Below, piece after piece: positions 7,231 through 7,254 of a stretch of DNA of 7,254 bases (positions are counted from its first letter, which is position 1; each line of letters begins with the position of its first letter). The position numbers and the translations under genes were made by a program. This DNA is from an uncultured Ruminococcus sp. (lineage in GTDB: Bacteria > Bacillota > Clostridia > UBA1212 > UBA1255), in assembly GCA_902782885.1 (NCBI GenBank), contig CACZOW010000168.1, forward strand, positions 1-7,254, given 5' to 3'. The notes below the pieces were generated by a model, which was given only the letters and a program-made list of their open reading frames with translations, was not told the DNA's origin and did not search any database.

Positions 7231-7254
7231 GGCAGACCCGGGCGTTTTTCCGGC

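Noticed and set aside
7226..7254. Possible intrinsic terminator at the right edge (GC-rich bases followed by five T on the plus strand)
   Set aside because: The bases before the T run form only a weak, short stem, and the sequence is cut by the window edge, so no terminator can be supported.

Overview
All recognisable genes in this window lie on the minus strand and read from right to left, closely spaced, as one apparent transcription unit. The bacterium is most likely a moderately GC-rich member of the Bacillota (Clostridia-like). That is an inference from the strong Shine-Dalgarno sites before every gene, a TTG start, the lipoprotein-type DUF4349 protein, and the DUF1638 family. No rRNA or other phylogenetic marker is present, so the assignment is tentative.

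Layout in transcription order. A sigma70/SigA-type promoter with an extended -10 (about 7197-7225) precedes an 876-residue cytoplasmic glycoside hydrolase related to the GH106 alpha-L-rhamnosidase group (7146-4516). After 28 nt comes a 150-residue single-pass membrane protein of unknown family (4487-4035). Its stop codon overlaps by 1 nt the start of an ABC transporter ATPase (4035-3076). The ATPase gene overlaps by 8 nt a 572-residue ABC-2-type permease that starts with TTG (3083-1365). The permease stop is followed directly by a DUF4349 membrane-anchored protein (probable start 1322, stop at 282). After 42 nt the first 79 codons of a DUF1638 protein (239 to the left edge) complete the window. 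I found no convincing intrinsic terminator between these genes, so the unit probably continues past the left edge.

How they may work together. The 150-residue protein, ATPase, permease and DUF4349 protein look like one envelope machine. The ATPase drives a permease with an unusually large, partly coiled-coil extracytoplasmic domain. Two further proteins place domains on the outer face of the membrane, and one of them is also predicted to be coiled-coil. Translational coupling (1-nt and 8-nt overlaps, and an abutting stop and start) supports fixed stoichiometry. The substrate is unknown. The hydrolase at the head of the unit has no signal peptide, so it would act on sugars already inside the cell; its link to the transporter is positional only.

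Non-coding DNA is scarce: about 108 nt at the right edge holding the promoter, 28 nt after the hydrolase, and 42 nt before the DUF1638 gene. I saw no tRNA, rRNA, CRISPR array, insertion sequence or attachment site.
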